A stretch of DNA of 64,000 nucleotides, taken from Hofstenia miamia (Eukaryota; Xenacoelomorpha; Acoela). Position numbers and translations under genes: made by a program. Shown here piece by piece: positions 12,082-20,789 of the stretch (position 1 is the stretch's first letter; each line of letters begins with the position of its first letter). Where the stretch lies: assembly GCA_004352715.1 (NCBI GenBank), contig SCFE01000009.1, positions 154,514 through 218,513 on the forward strand. Reading direction: 5' to 3'. Below the pieces are notes generated by a model, which saw nothing but the letters and a program-made list of their open reading frames with translations, had not been told where the DNA came from and did not search any database.

Positions 12082-12324
12082 TTACATAAAATAGTTAATA
12101 GAATTTGTCATTTTATTCAGCTTTCGAAAATAAGATTCGAAAGTTAAAATCGGGCCTGGATTTGTTTCAATACCGTATACAGCTAATAAGACGTAACATA
12201 TAATAGTTGTTATTAATTTCTTTTTAATGCTGATAATAACAAAAGCGTGATTGATAGAAACAACATTTTTACCTTTACTATGAATAGATGACTTATAAAC
12301 ATGAAAATAGAAGGGCGTTGGCAA
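12082..12324 (-). CDS. LINE ORF2 N-terminus with 2A-like motif (truncated)
   Basis: This 80-residue frame has a hydrophobic stretch (residues 28-50) directly followed by GIETNPGP (residues 51-58, 12151-12174). NPGP preceded by ExN is the core of 2A-like co-translational cleavage sequences, here with D of the usual DxExNPGP replaced by G. Such sequences are known at the N-termini of several animal APE-type non-LTR retrotransposons. The frame ends soon after, before the endonuclease. It lies downstream of the ORF1 fragment on the same strand. Confidence 0.5.
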   Translation of the reverse strand: MPTPFYFHVYKSSIHSKGKNVVSINHAFVIISIKKKLITTIICYVLLAVYGIETNPGPILTFESYFRKLNKMTNSINYFM

Positions 12325-12599
12325 AAGTTAATTGGTTTCACAAGTGTTAAGAGTAGAAATGAGATATATAACGGCAAATAAAGAGATTTTTATTATGAAA
12401 ATATATCTGAATTTAGGGTTATTGTAAGTTGTCCTTAGGCTGGGCGTTTGGAAACAAATATATAGTAATTCACAAGACATAGTTAACATTTAAGAAGTTT
12501 CTTAACTGCTGGATTAGATCGCGTGCAGTGTTGATTGATGATGGGGGCGGTGTGACGGCGACTTCTGAGTAAGTGCGCTGATGAGGTAATGCGGTGGCC

Positions 12600-13194
12600 C
12601 GCCGAGTGAAAACGGCTGATTGATTACGGTCGTGAGAATGGGGCGGCATGCTGTGCTTAATTGCCTGGTAACGGCGGGTGTGGTTAACTAAGTGCGATTC
12701 TTCAAAACAGGACTTGATTGTTCCAGCAAGTTTCGCATATCCACGTATAGGAAAATGTATGCCATTCCGTGTAAAAAATCAGAAATTGGGTGATTTCCTA
12801 AATAAAAAGTATTAGAAATTTTAAAAACTGTGTAATTTAATAATTTATAATTTTGGTGAAAGAAAATGTTGAGTTTTTCAGCTTTCTTGGTGAAAGTGTG
12901 ATTATTTGGAAATAGTGCAACTTCTCCGACGTGGATCGTAGCGTACCTAAAATTGTTACTAACGTGCTAATTAAATTTGAAAACTTATCCTTAATGTTAG
13001 TGATGTTTTGCATTATGTCTTAGTTTTACCGTTGGGCGTATAACGTTGTAGTGCGTGGGAAATGTCATCCATTGTTGCTCCAGGATAAGAGTGTACGGTG
13101 ACAGTGTGTCCTTTGATCAAGTGCTTCGAACGCAGATGCCGATACATCGATGTCCCTATGGAGAAAATCGGTGCCTTCTTATCTCGACTCTGGG
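12600..13194 (-). pseudogene. CR1-like LINE ORF1, SGNH-hydrolase-like domain
   Basis: Minus-strand translation starts KKAPIFSIGTSMYRHLRSK and continues VHSYPGATMDDISHAL (13013-13190). This matches the start of the SGNH/GDSL-type esterase-like domain in ORF1 of CR1/L2-type elements, with the nucleophile block GDS changed to GTS. A shifted frame gives TIHVG...LFPNN and later NHPISDFLHGMAYIF, in the position of the family's terminal Asp/His block. It is degenerate. Its N-terminal part appears to lie at 13431-13667, separated by a plus-strand LINE segment. Confidence 0.5.
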
Positions 13195-13428
13195 TTTTAT
13201 AAAAAACCTGATATTCAATTAAAATGCGCATTAAATATCACAACGAAAAACTCATCGAAAACCAAACAGTACATTTCTAGGTCAATTCTTTTTTCAAAAC
13301 AACTCGTTATATTGAATACCCTTCTGACATTCTTCAAGCTAATCAGAAACCTACTACCTTATAATACGATTAACATACCGGGATTTACTCATAAACAGAA
13401 TTCAAGATCAAAGCTTTTTACGTGCATA
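13195..13428 (+). pseudogene. I/Jockey-like LINE RT C-terminal segment (misplaced)
   Basis: The translation YKKPDIQLKCALNI...NNLLPYNTINIPGF...NSRSKLFT is the post-RT tail of the same LINE as 9837-11640. Its first bases (TTATAAAAAACCTGATAT) repeat those at 13984-14001 and its last bases (ACAGAATTCAAGATCAAAGC) repeat those at 14562. It therefore fits exactly between 13985 and 14562, where a Tc1 fragment bounded by N now sits. Confidence 0.55.
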
Positions 13429-13430
13429 GG

Positions 13431-13667
13431 CGTTGAGTTTTCTGTTGATGGTGTTTGCGTTTGTGTGTTGGAAATATTTGGAGTGATCTGCTTTTGCTTA
13501 TCATCGGTGATTGCAACTTCAGTGTAGCAGGCTTTTGTTAAAGCGTTGAACGGTGCTAATAAATTTGTGCGGGATAATTGTGTTAGCGAAGAATCTACGG
13601 ATGCTGCTGAGGAAATTGATCTCAGTAAAGCGCGCTCATCAAAGCCGACTGCTCGCGACGAAATCAT
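13431..13667 (-). pseudogene. CR1-like LINE ORF1, N-terminal part
   Basis: An open minus-strand frame starts MISSRAVGFDERALLRS and runs into a Ser/Thr-rich linker (TQTQTPSTENSTP). It has no recognisable domain itself, but it sits directly upstream of the SGNH-like segment on the same strand, as expected for a CR1-type ORF1. The later codons of the frame below 13430 belong to the opposite-strand LINE segment. Confidence 0.4.
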
Positions 13668-13682
13668 TATGCGTTATTTTAT

Positions 13683-13985
13683 GTAATTAATGAAGCTAAA
13701 CCAGAATTTTGTATTTTGCAGCCGAATATAAGCAATTACGATGTTTCTGCAGTGACTTTAAATGTAAATAATATTAATGTTCCTATTGTGGACACTTTCA
13801 AGTACTTAGGAGTAACTATTGACTCAAATCTAAAATTCAACTCGCACATCAATTGAATAGTTAGAAAATTAGCTATGGGTATAAGAAGTATGACACTAGA
13901 AGTTAGGCAATTACCACCTTGTGCAATAATTCCATTCTTCCATGCTTTCATCATGAGTCACCTTAATTACGCAAACATTTTATTA
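13683..13985 (+). pseudogene. I/Jockey-like LINE, RT thumb segment
   Basis: The translation runs NEAKPEFCILQPN, DTFKYLGVTIDSNLKF and MSHLNYANILL, with one internal stop. It continues the RT that breaks off at 11630: the related copy at 17598-18308 reads straight through the same junction. The intervening 2 kb is the minus-strand CR1-like segment. Confidence 0.6.
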
Positions 13986-14025
13986 TAAAAAACCTGATAT
14001 TACGCAAACATTTTATTATAAAAAN

Positions 14026-14560
14026 GCTTCAAAGGATGCTTCATAGTCTGGATCACATATCGTGGATGGTGCCTTGTCTTCGGAGGTCTTCGGACATGCT
14101 TGATGCGACTACCAAATTGTTCGAATGTCGACTCATCTGTCCATAAGACTTTTTCCCAATCTTCTGTTGTGTAGTGAAGATAGCGCCGAGCAAACTTTAA
14201 ACGAGCTTTCGCCATTTTCGGAGTGAGCTTTGGCTTTTTCGCAGGTCTGTAACTCTTAAGACCAAGATTATAAAAGAGTCTTCTTGGAAGAGTTGAAGAA
14301 GAGGCTTCGATTCCAGCTAAATGCAGCTCAGCTTTGATTTCTGGTAACGACATTGAAGGTTTCTTCATTACCATTCTCTTCAACATCCGTTCCTCCCTCC
14401 TGGTTAGAGCTTCTGGGCGACCAATTCTTGGAGAATCATTAAATGAGCCAGTCGCAGATTTCCGAATCGCCAAGTTTACTGAACAAAAGAAATTCCCAGC
14501 TGTGCTGCTATTCGATGTTGACTCATACAAGTTTCTGCTAATATTGCTGCTTGAGCTCTC
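14026..14560 (-). pseudogene. Tc1-like transposase fragment between two N junctions
   Basis: About 535 bp nearly identical to 16573-17105 of the complete Tc1 copy. It covers the DNA-binding region through WTDESTFEQFG and has no element ends. An N flanks each side (14025 and 14561), so its location here is doubtful. Confidence 0.75.
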
Positions 14561-14561
14561 N

Positions 14562-14752
14562 ACAGAATTCAAGATCAAAGCTTTTTACGTGCATATAAGA
14601 AAAACGTTTTAAAGAAATCCTTCATTAATGTCGCCATTCGAACCTGGAATTCGCTATCTAAAGAAATTAAAAATATTGAAAAATTGAAATCTTTTAAAAA
14701 ACATTTAAAAATCTTCCCTAAGAAAAATATATTTCTGGAAAATCATGGCTAG
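14562..14752 (+). pseudogene. I/Jockey-like LINE, 3' coding end
   Basis: The translation VAIRTWNSLSKEIKNIEKL and SFKKHLKIFPKKN up to a stop near 14750 is the extreme C-terminus of this LINE family. A related end occurs at 20200-20380 (SVMSVRT...KSLK). Confidence 0.55.
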
Positions 14753-15858
14753 GATACAAATTTTATAACAATGTAATTTATGTGAATTGTATATGTGTGT
14801 TTTAGTGAAATGAATGACGCTATTCAGATAAATTATCAGTTATTAAATTCTAAACATTTATCTGCATAAAGAATCTCTTATTTTGTTTAAAAAATTGAAA
14901 CTTTTATAAAATTTGCTACCGTTAGCAAAATGTTGAAGTTTTTCATATTATCGCCGACATGCTATGTTTTGCAAAATTTTTGCAAATTAGTCTTTAGATT
15001 GAAACTTTAGAATGCTTTGCAAACAGCAAAAAAGCCATTTTAAAAATTTTCAGCAGGACTTTCTAATAGAAAACCTGCGAGATCAATAAAAAACGATTGC
15101 TTGAATATTTCTAGATTTGAGAAATATTTTTTATGACAACAGTTCTAAATTTACGTTTTACATTTTAGTGAAAACATCAAGGATAGCGTTATTTGTAGGT
15201 GACATTATTAAACTTTAGTATTTATTAATTGCTAAATTTACATTTATATGCAATTTTCAGAAATTCCAAAGCATAGCTCTTTCTTGGAGGATGTCTGATA
15301 AATTCGCTATTTTGAGATTTTCAAATTTTGACTTGATTAATGAATGTCATCATTGTTTTTCATAAAAGCAAGAAGACCGTCACTACGAATACGACAGCGC
15401 TATCTCCACAAAAATATGCAAATAAACATATTTTACCTTGCGAAGTCATCGTCAGAATTTTACATATTATTACCTACATATTTATTGCGTTTTTCAAAAG
15501 AACAGCGTTATTAATTAATAAGAATCGAATAGTAAATAATAATGATGGCCTCCGGATAGTTTACTACTTTTGATTTATTGTAGGCTATCCGGAGATTTTA
15601 AATAATTTGATATTGATGTCTGGTATATTTCGGTTCAAATTTTATTAGATTATTCTTCTAGATAATTGTCTATTGGAAATCCAATATAGAATTAGGTATG
15701 TGTGTATAACAAACTTTCCCATAATTTTTAGCTTTGCAGCTAAAACTACTTAGCTGCAATTATTAGGTAATTCTTCTATTTCTTTCCAAAATTGTGAAAT
15801 CACTATACTTGATGTTATTTCTATCAGTAAATAGTAAGCTGCTATATATATATATATA
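14753..15858. other. AT-rich intergenic DNA, nothing recognised
   Basis: No open frame or repeat could be assigned. The stretch ends in a short (TA)n tract that abuts the Tc1 element. Confidence 0.5.
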
Positions 15859-15972
15859 CAGTCTCTTGCAAAAGTTTAAGAACACTCGCAAAAAAGTCAT
15901 TTTTCATTTCAATTCCATTTTATTAATAATATTCATACGAATGATAGAATGTATGAACTGAAAAAATACAAA

Positions 15973-16228
15973 ATGTATAAAATTGCTTCAAAAACTAATA
16001 GCAGGTCCAATAACCTTTACTTTCAATGATGGCTGGCAGACGACGAGGCATGGAATGAATTAATTCCGCACAGTATTCTGTTGAACTGAACCAATACAAA
16101 ATGTATAAAATTGCTTCAAAAACTAATAGTGGGTCCAATAACCTTTACTTTCAATGATGGCTGCCATACGACGAGGCATGGAATGAATTAATTCCGCACA
16201 GTATTCTGTTGATATCTTGGTTGTCCAA
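15973..16228. repeat. 128 bp tandem duplication at Tc1 transposase 3' end
   Basis: Two copies of about 128 bp lie head to tail. They share TCCAATAACCTTTACTTTC and GAATTAATTCCGCACAG. The downstream (left) copy carries several substitutions, for example a different penultimate codon. Both encode the last ~35 residues of the transposase; only the right-hand copy is used. Confidence 0.8.
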
Positions 16229-17139
16229 ACTGCCTTGATGCAATTTCTCAAGTCAATTGCACTCTTCGGTCGCATAGCTGCCACATGGTTCTTCATCACA
16301 GACCATAAATTCTCGATGGGATTACAGTCCGGAGAATTTCCGGGCCATTTGAGGACATTGACGGATTTTGAGCGCAACCAATCAGAGACGATTTTGGCGC
16401 GGTGACATGGAGCGCTATCATGCATCAGTGTTTCTGTATTATGGATATCCATATGTAAACAAAGTTTGTCTTTTAGAACGTTGAGGTACATTTTACCGTT
16501 CATTGTCATTCCTGTAGGAAGGAAAAATATGCCGGCGCGACCTTTTGCAGACATTGAGCCCCAGACCATCTGCTTCAAAGGATGCTTCATAGTCTGGATC
16601 ACATATCGTGGATGGTGCCTTGTCTTCGGAGGTCTTCGGACATGCTTGATGCGACTACCAAATTGTTCGAATGTCGACTCATCTGTCCATAAGACTTTTT
16701 CCCAATCTTCTGTTGTGTAGTGAAGATAGCGCCGAGCAAACTCTAAACGAGCTTTCGCCATTTTCGGAGTGAGCTTTGGCTTTTTCGCAGGTCTGTAACT
16801 CTTAAGACCAAGATTATAACAGAGTCTTCTTGAAAGAGTTGATGAAGAGGCTTCGATTCCAGCTAAATGCAGCTCAGCTTTGATTTCTGGTAACGACATT
16901 GAAGGTTTCTTCATTACCATTCTCTTCAGCACCCGTTCATCCCTCCTGGTTAGAGCTTCTGGGCGACCAATTCTTGGAGAATCATTAAATGAGCCAGTCG
17001 CAGATTTCCGAATCGCCAAGTTTACTGAGCATAAAGAAATTCCCAGCTGTGCTGCTATTCGACGTTGACTCATACCAGTTTCTGCTAATATTGCTGCTTG
17101 AGCTCTCACCGTAGGCAGAATGGATTTTCTTCGACCCAT
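16123..17139 (-). CDS. Tc1-like transposase, intact, DD34E
   Basis: Cut-and-paste transposase of 338 residues, the usual Tc1 length. It begins MGRRKSILPTVRAQ. The N-terminal helix-turn-helix (GMSQRRIAAQLGIS, about residues 22-35) is followed by a second DNA-binding block with GRPEALT. The catalytic residues are visible: WTDES (first D), HDSAPCHRA (second D) and NPIENLW (E), with 34 residues between the second D and E. No frameshift or stop is present, so this copy could encode active enzyme. The C-terminal codons are repeated just outside the gene by the 128 bp duplication. Confidence 0.92.
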   Translation of the reverse strand: MGRRKSILPTVRAQAAILAETGMSQRRIAAQLGISLCSVNLAIRKSATGSFNDSPRIGRPEALTRRDERVLKRMVMKKPSMSLPEIKAELHLAGIEASSSTLSRRLCYNLGLKSYRPAKKPKLTPKMAKARLEFARRYLHYTTEDWEKVLWTDESTFEQFGSRIKHVRRPPKTRHHPRYVIQTMKHPLKQMVWGSMSAKGRAGIFFLPTGMTMNGKMYLNVLKDKLCLHMDIHNTETLMHDSAPCHRAKIVSDWLRSKSVNVLKWPGNSPDCNPIENLWSVMKNHVAAMRPKSAIDLRNCIKAVWTTKISTEYCAELIHSMPRRMAAIIESKGYWTHY

Positions 17140-17295
17140 CGTGCAGATTATCTTTCGAATGAATGAGTAAACTATTTCTCTCTAAACATATCTATTGTGA
17201 AGCGTCTCCAATAACCATGCTCTATGAGAAACCCGCTTTAGAAGGTTCAGCAATATATACGTTGAAATATATAAAAAGATCAGAAAAGATAAGTG

Positions 17296-18960
17296 AAACT
17301 TTATTAAGAGAATGTAAATTAATTAATACAAACTTATGGCTTCTCAAAATAGCGTAATTAAAAAAATAAAACAAAATCATACTATTTACAAACCTATACA
17401 TTGCTAAACAGGCTAAGAATAAGTCTACATTCTAGTAATTGTGTAATTGCTATTATAGAATTTGTACCCTGTCCAAGATCTTCCTGAGATGAATTTTTGC
17501 TTAAGAATAAAACTTTTCACACTATTTCGGAATTCTTTCAGTTTTGTAATATGCTTAATTTCGTTAGGTAGATTATTCAATTGCCTTGTGGCTACGTTTA
17601 AAAATGAGTTTTCTTTGACTTTACGTCTGAACCTAGTGACAACATATTTCGTTTATTGAAAGTTTTCCTGAATTCAGGGAGATTTATCTTATCATAGGGC
17701 GGAATTTCGTTAGCAGCTTTGAAAAATAATGTAGCAATATTGATTTGTATTAATTGTTGAGGAGAAGGACACATTTCCAAAATATAATTTTTGGTGTTAC
17801 TAGAATTTCTTTTGCAAACATTTAGAGCCCATTTATATTGCAGATGAAGTTTATTAACTATTGATCTCTTCAAATTTGAAAATAGTACACTCCCGTAATT
17901 TAGGTGGCTCATAACAAATGCGTGGAATAGCAGAATTATTGCATGAGGAGGTAATAGGTCAGCAACCTGAGAAATAGTTCTTATGCCAGCAGCAATTTTT
18001 TTCTGTGTAGATTTAATGTGCTCGGAAAATGAAAGTTTTGAGTCAATTATTATTCCTAAATATTTAAAAGTATCACTTGCAGAAATAATTGCATTTTTTA
18101 TAGTCAAATTTTTATTTGTATGCAAGTTATTGTTGAAAAAGGGGTTCATTATGCAAAATTGCGTTTTGTCGGCATTAATGCGTAATTTGTGCATAGAGAA
18201 ATAATGGTTTAGTGACTGGCAGTTGGATTCCACTTTTTTTATTGCAACATCTAATGACTTGTTGGCGGAAAATATACAGGTATCGTCTGCATATGTATAA
18301 GATTGCAATTAGTATAAAAGTTCATATAATTGACATAGATATTAAACAGAAGAGGTCCAAGAATGGTTCCTTTTAACACATTTTTTAATATACAGCCAGT
18401 CTGAAAGTACTGAGTTGATTTTAACTCGTTGTTTCCTATTACATAATAAACTCGCAATTAAACTAGTACTATCGAGGGACGATCCCATACGTTTTAGTTT
18501 TTTTATTAGTATGTCATGGTCGATTGAATCAATGCCTTAGAGAGATCTAAGCATGCAATAGCAACATATTGTTGATCATTCAATGAATTTCGCCAGTTCT
18601 CTGTTGCCTGGATAAGTGCATCATTCGTTGAAAAACTTCTTCTAAATCCAAATTGGGTTGCAGAAAGCAGATTATGTTTTTTAATATGCTCGAACATTTG
18701 ATTGAATATTAGTCTTTCGAAAAGTTTACTTATTGGGGTGGTGATTTAAATAGGCCTATAATTTAGTGGGCATGTTTCATCATTTTTTTTGTAAAGCGGA
18801 GTAACATGTGCTTCTTTTAAGCAGTCTGGGAATGTTTTGGATTTAATGCATTCATTAAAAATGTAGTTAAGAGGAATATTAATTGAGTGTGCGATTTCCT
18901 TAAGCATCCATGTGGGAATATTTGATGGCCCACTGGATTTGCCGGATTTTAATTAGTTTG
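17296..18960 (-). mobile_element. 5'-truncated LINE insertion with 26 bp target duplication
   Basis: A direct repeat starting TATAAAAAGATCAGAAAAGA lies at 17270-17295 and 18961-18986 (26 bp, identical), bracketing this segment inside the Tc1 element. On the minus strand it encodes RT pieces: SATQFGFRRSFSTNDALI (18506-18697), a YADDTCIFSANKS block, then the thumb and C-terminus (17598-18308). It ends near an AATAAAGTTT tail at 17296-17305. It has a few frameshifts. It is the same family as the LINE at 9837. Confidence 0.85.
17598..18308 (-). pseudogene. LINE RT palm-to-C-terminus ORF
   Basis: This 236-residue frame starts at the catalytic YADDTCIF and runs through FSMHKLRINADKTQFC, FKYLGIIIDSKLSFSEHI and FVMSHLNYGSVLF. 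It shows the uninterrupted order that is scrambled in the related copy at 9.8-14.8 kb. The N-terminal RT motifs are in other frames upstream. Confidence 0.75.
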
Positions 18961-19008
18961 TATAAAAAGATCAGAAAAGATAAGTGTTCTTAAGCTTTTG
19001 CAAGAGAC

Positions 19009-19010
<2 letters not shown>

Positions 19011-19055
<45 letters not shown>
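19011..19055. repeat. (TA)n microsatellite
   Basis: An uninterrupted TA run of about 43 bp begins at the right end of the Tc1 element. Similar TA runs lie at 7420-7442, 31327-31357, 31515-31539, 31616-31635, 32070-32113, 44636-44668, 53144-53167 and 63671-63687. Confidence 0.9.
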
Positions 19056-19058
<3 letters not shown>

Positions 19059-19059
19059 C

Positions 19060-19900
19060 TATAATACTATTATAGCATGCTTTTATAGTATTTTATGGAA
19101 TAGAGATTTAATAACCGCATAGCGCAGTTTTCCTTTAAACTGATATTAGATTTGAGGTGTAGTTCAATAACAATCCTGTGTCTGTTAGTTTATTATAGAT
19201 TCCAGTTTCAATTTTATCTTTTCTAGCTATTTGTACATTAAAAAAAATTTGTTCTCAGTTTCAATCTCCTTTTAAACTGAATATTCTTTTCAATTAAATT
19301 CAATTTTGTATGTTTTGCTGATGTTTCTTCATCTTTTATTAATGCAAATATATCATCCAAATAGCGTTGATAATAAATGAAATGGATGTCTGATGTTGTA
19401 AATTTGTTCTCAATTGTAGTTAAATATATATTCACAAGAGTAGAACTTAACGGATTTCCCATGGCTAAACCATCTTTTTGATGATAAAATGTGTTATTGA
19501 ATTCCATTAAGGTATTCTTCGTTGCTAAAGTTAATAGTTCTTTCGCTGTGTTATACTCCATATTGTAAATTTTTGTGTTTTTATTTTTAAGGAGTTCAAT
19601 TGTAGACGTTGAACTTCGGGCATATTGCCACAATCAAACAAATTAGCAAGCTTATTGACCATTTTGAACTATATATATTTTTACAGCAAAAATTTCAAGT
19701 TTTGAATTGTTGTCACATAGGGCATTTTTCCATTAGAAGGAAGTACGGTATTGTTAGTTTTTATTGATTTTGGCAAAAATACTCTTCAGCTCTTGATAAG
19801 TTCGAAGACCAAAGATAAATTTATTACAATTACCATATTTGAAATAATAGTGCCGATTCAAACATTATTCAAATGAAATTAATCTAGATTTGCAAATGTT
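19060..19900 (-). pseudogene. Penelope-like element RT fragment
   Basis: 19238-19633 encodes FYHQKDGLAMGNPLSS, TLVNIYLTTIENKF and YQRYLDDIFALI, the A-to-C palm motifs of a Penelope-like RT (GLAMG.PLS and YxDDIF). Downstream, after a frameshift, TGIYNKLTDTGLLLN matches the family's Y.K.T.TG.YL block. Upstream frames to about 19900 are broken. No GIY-YIG domain follows before the (TA)n at 19055, so the copy is truncated. Confidence 0.65.
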
Positions 19901-20199
19901 AAATTCAAATTATCAGCAATTTCTATCACATTTTCTGAAATCGAACTTCCAATTTTCATTTCCTCAATATCACATTTAGATTTTTGTAATACACCGAATT
20001 TTCAAATGAATTCCACTAAATTCTAGATTATCCAAGTTCGTAAGATATTCTTTTGCGCAGTTACTAATACAACTGTTTCCATTGTGATGATTGCTCCAAT
20101 TAACATATCACTACGTTTTCCGAGTTAATTGATCTACTAAATAGAATCTTATATTATAAGCGACGTAATTAAACTGAATGCAAAACATTTAAAGGTGCT

Positions 20200-20380
20200 A
20201 ATTATAAAAAGGGTTAAAAGAATCGTTCAGTAATGTCTGTTCGAACCAGAAACTTACTACTTATCGAAATTACAGACACTGAAAAATGGAAATCCTTAAA
20301 AATAATTAAGAGTTTTTCCTTAAAATATATTTCTGGTATATCATGGCCAGGATACAAATAGTAAAATAATGACTGTACGA
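20200..20380 (+). pseudogene. LINE 3' end remnant
   Basis: The translation SVMSVRTRNLLLIEITDTEKWKSLK and the following KYISGISWPGYK parallel the C-terminus of the I/Jockey-like LINE at 14562-14752. It is short and degenerate. Confidence 0.45.
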
Positions 20381-20709
20381 CAACTTGTTATTGAAACTAC
20401 TATGCTAATTCATTATTTGCAAACAAATTTGTACTTCTGTGTGAATTACGAATTCTTTGATTAAAAAAATATCACTGAAGTGAAAGACTTCATTATCTCT
20501 TTTTGCAAATAAGCAATGTAAACAGATTAAAAAAGAATATGTGGTAGAATTGAGAAAGTCTTATCAAGTGAATTGTATCAAACTATTTCAATTTCAAAAC
20601 AAAATATAAATGATTTTATAAAATTCGAAGAGATATAGTATAATCAGAAGGTCCACAAATTTAAGCATTGACTCATTAATTGTATAGTAGATAAAAAAAC
20701 GTATGAACT

Positions 20710-20715
20710 TTTATT
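20710..20715 (-). promoter_or_regulatory. Poly(A) signal candidate for SEC62
   Basis: AATAAA on the minus strand, about 75 nt after the SEC62 stop. Another AATAAA-like site lies closer (about 20769-20778). Confidence 0.4.
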
Positions 20716-20789
20716 TCAACATTTAGCAATGCTTAGAACTATGTAACAAAAGAAAAACCACCGACTTAATAAATAAATTTTCTAAAATA

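Larger units (their letters stand above)
15859..19010 (-). mobile_element. Tc1-like transposon, complete, with nested LINE
   Basis: The terminal inverted repeats are CAGTCTCTTGCAAAAG then [T/C]TTAAGAACACT: left at 15859-15885, right inverted at 18984-19010, one mismatch in 27. The left end is flanked by TA in a (TA)n tract; on the right the flank is CA. Removing the LINE insertion (17296-18960 plus one target copy) leaves about 1.46 kb, typical for Tc1. The transposase at 16123-17139 is uninterrupted. A 128 bp direct duplication (CAAAATGTATAAAATTGC at about 15970 and 16098) has doubled the 3' end of the gene and its trailer. Confidence 0.88.
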
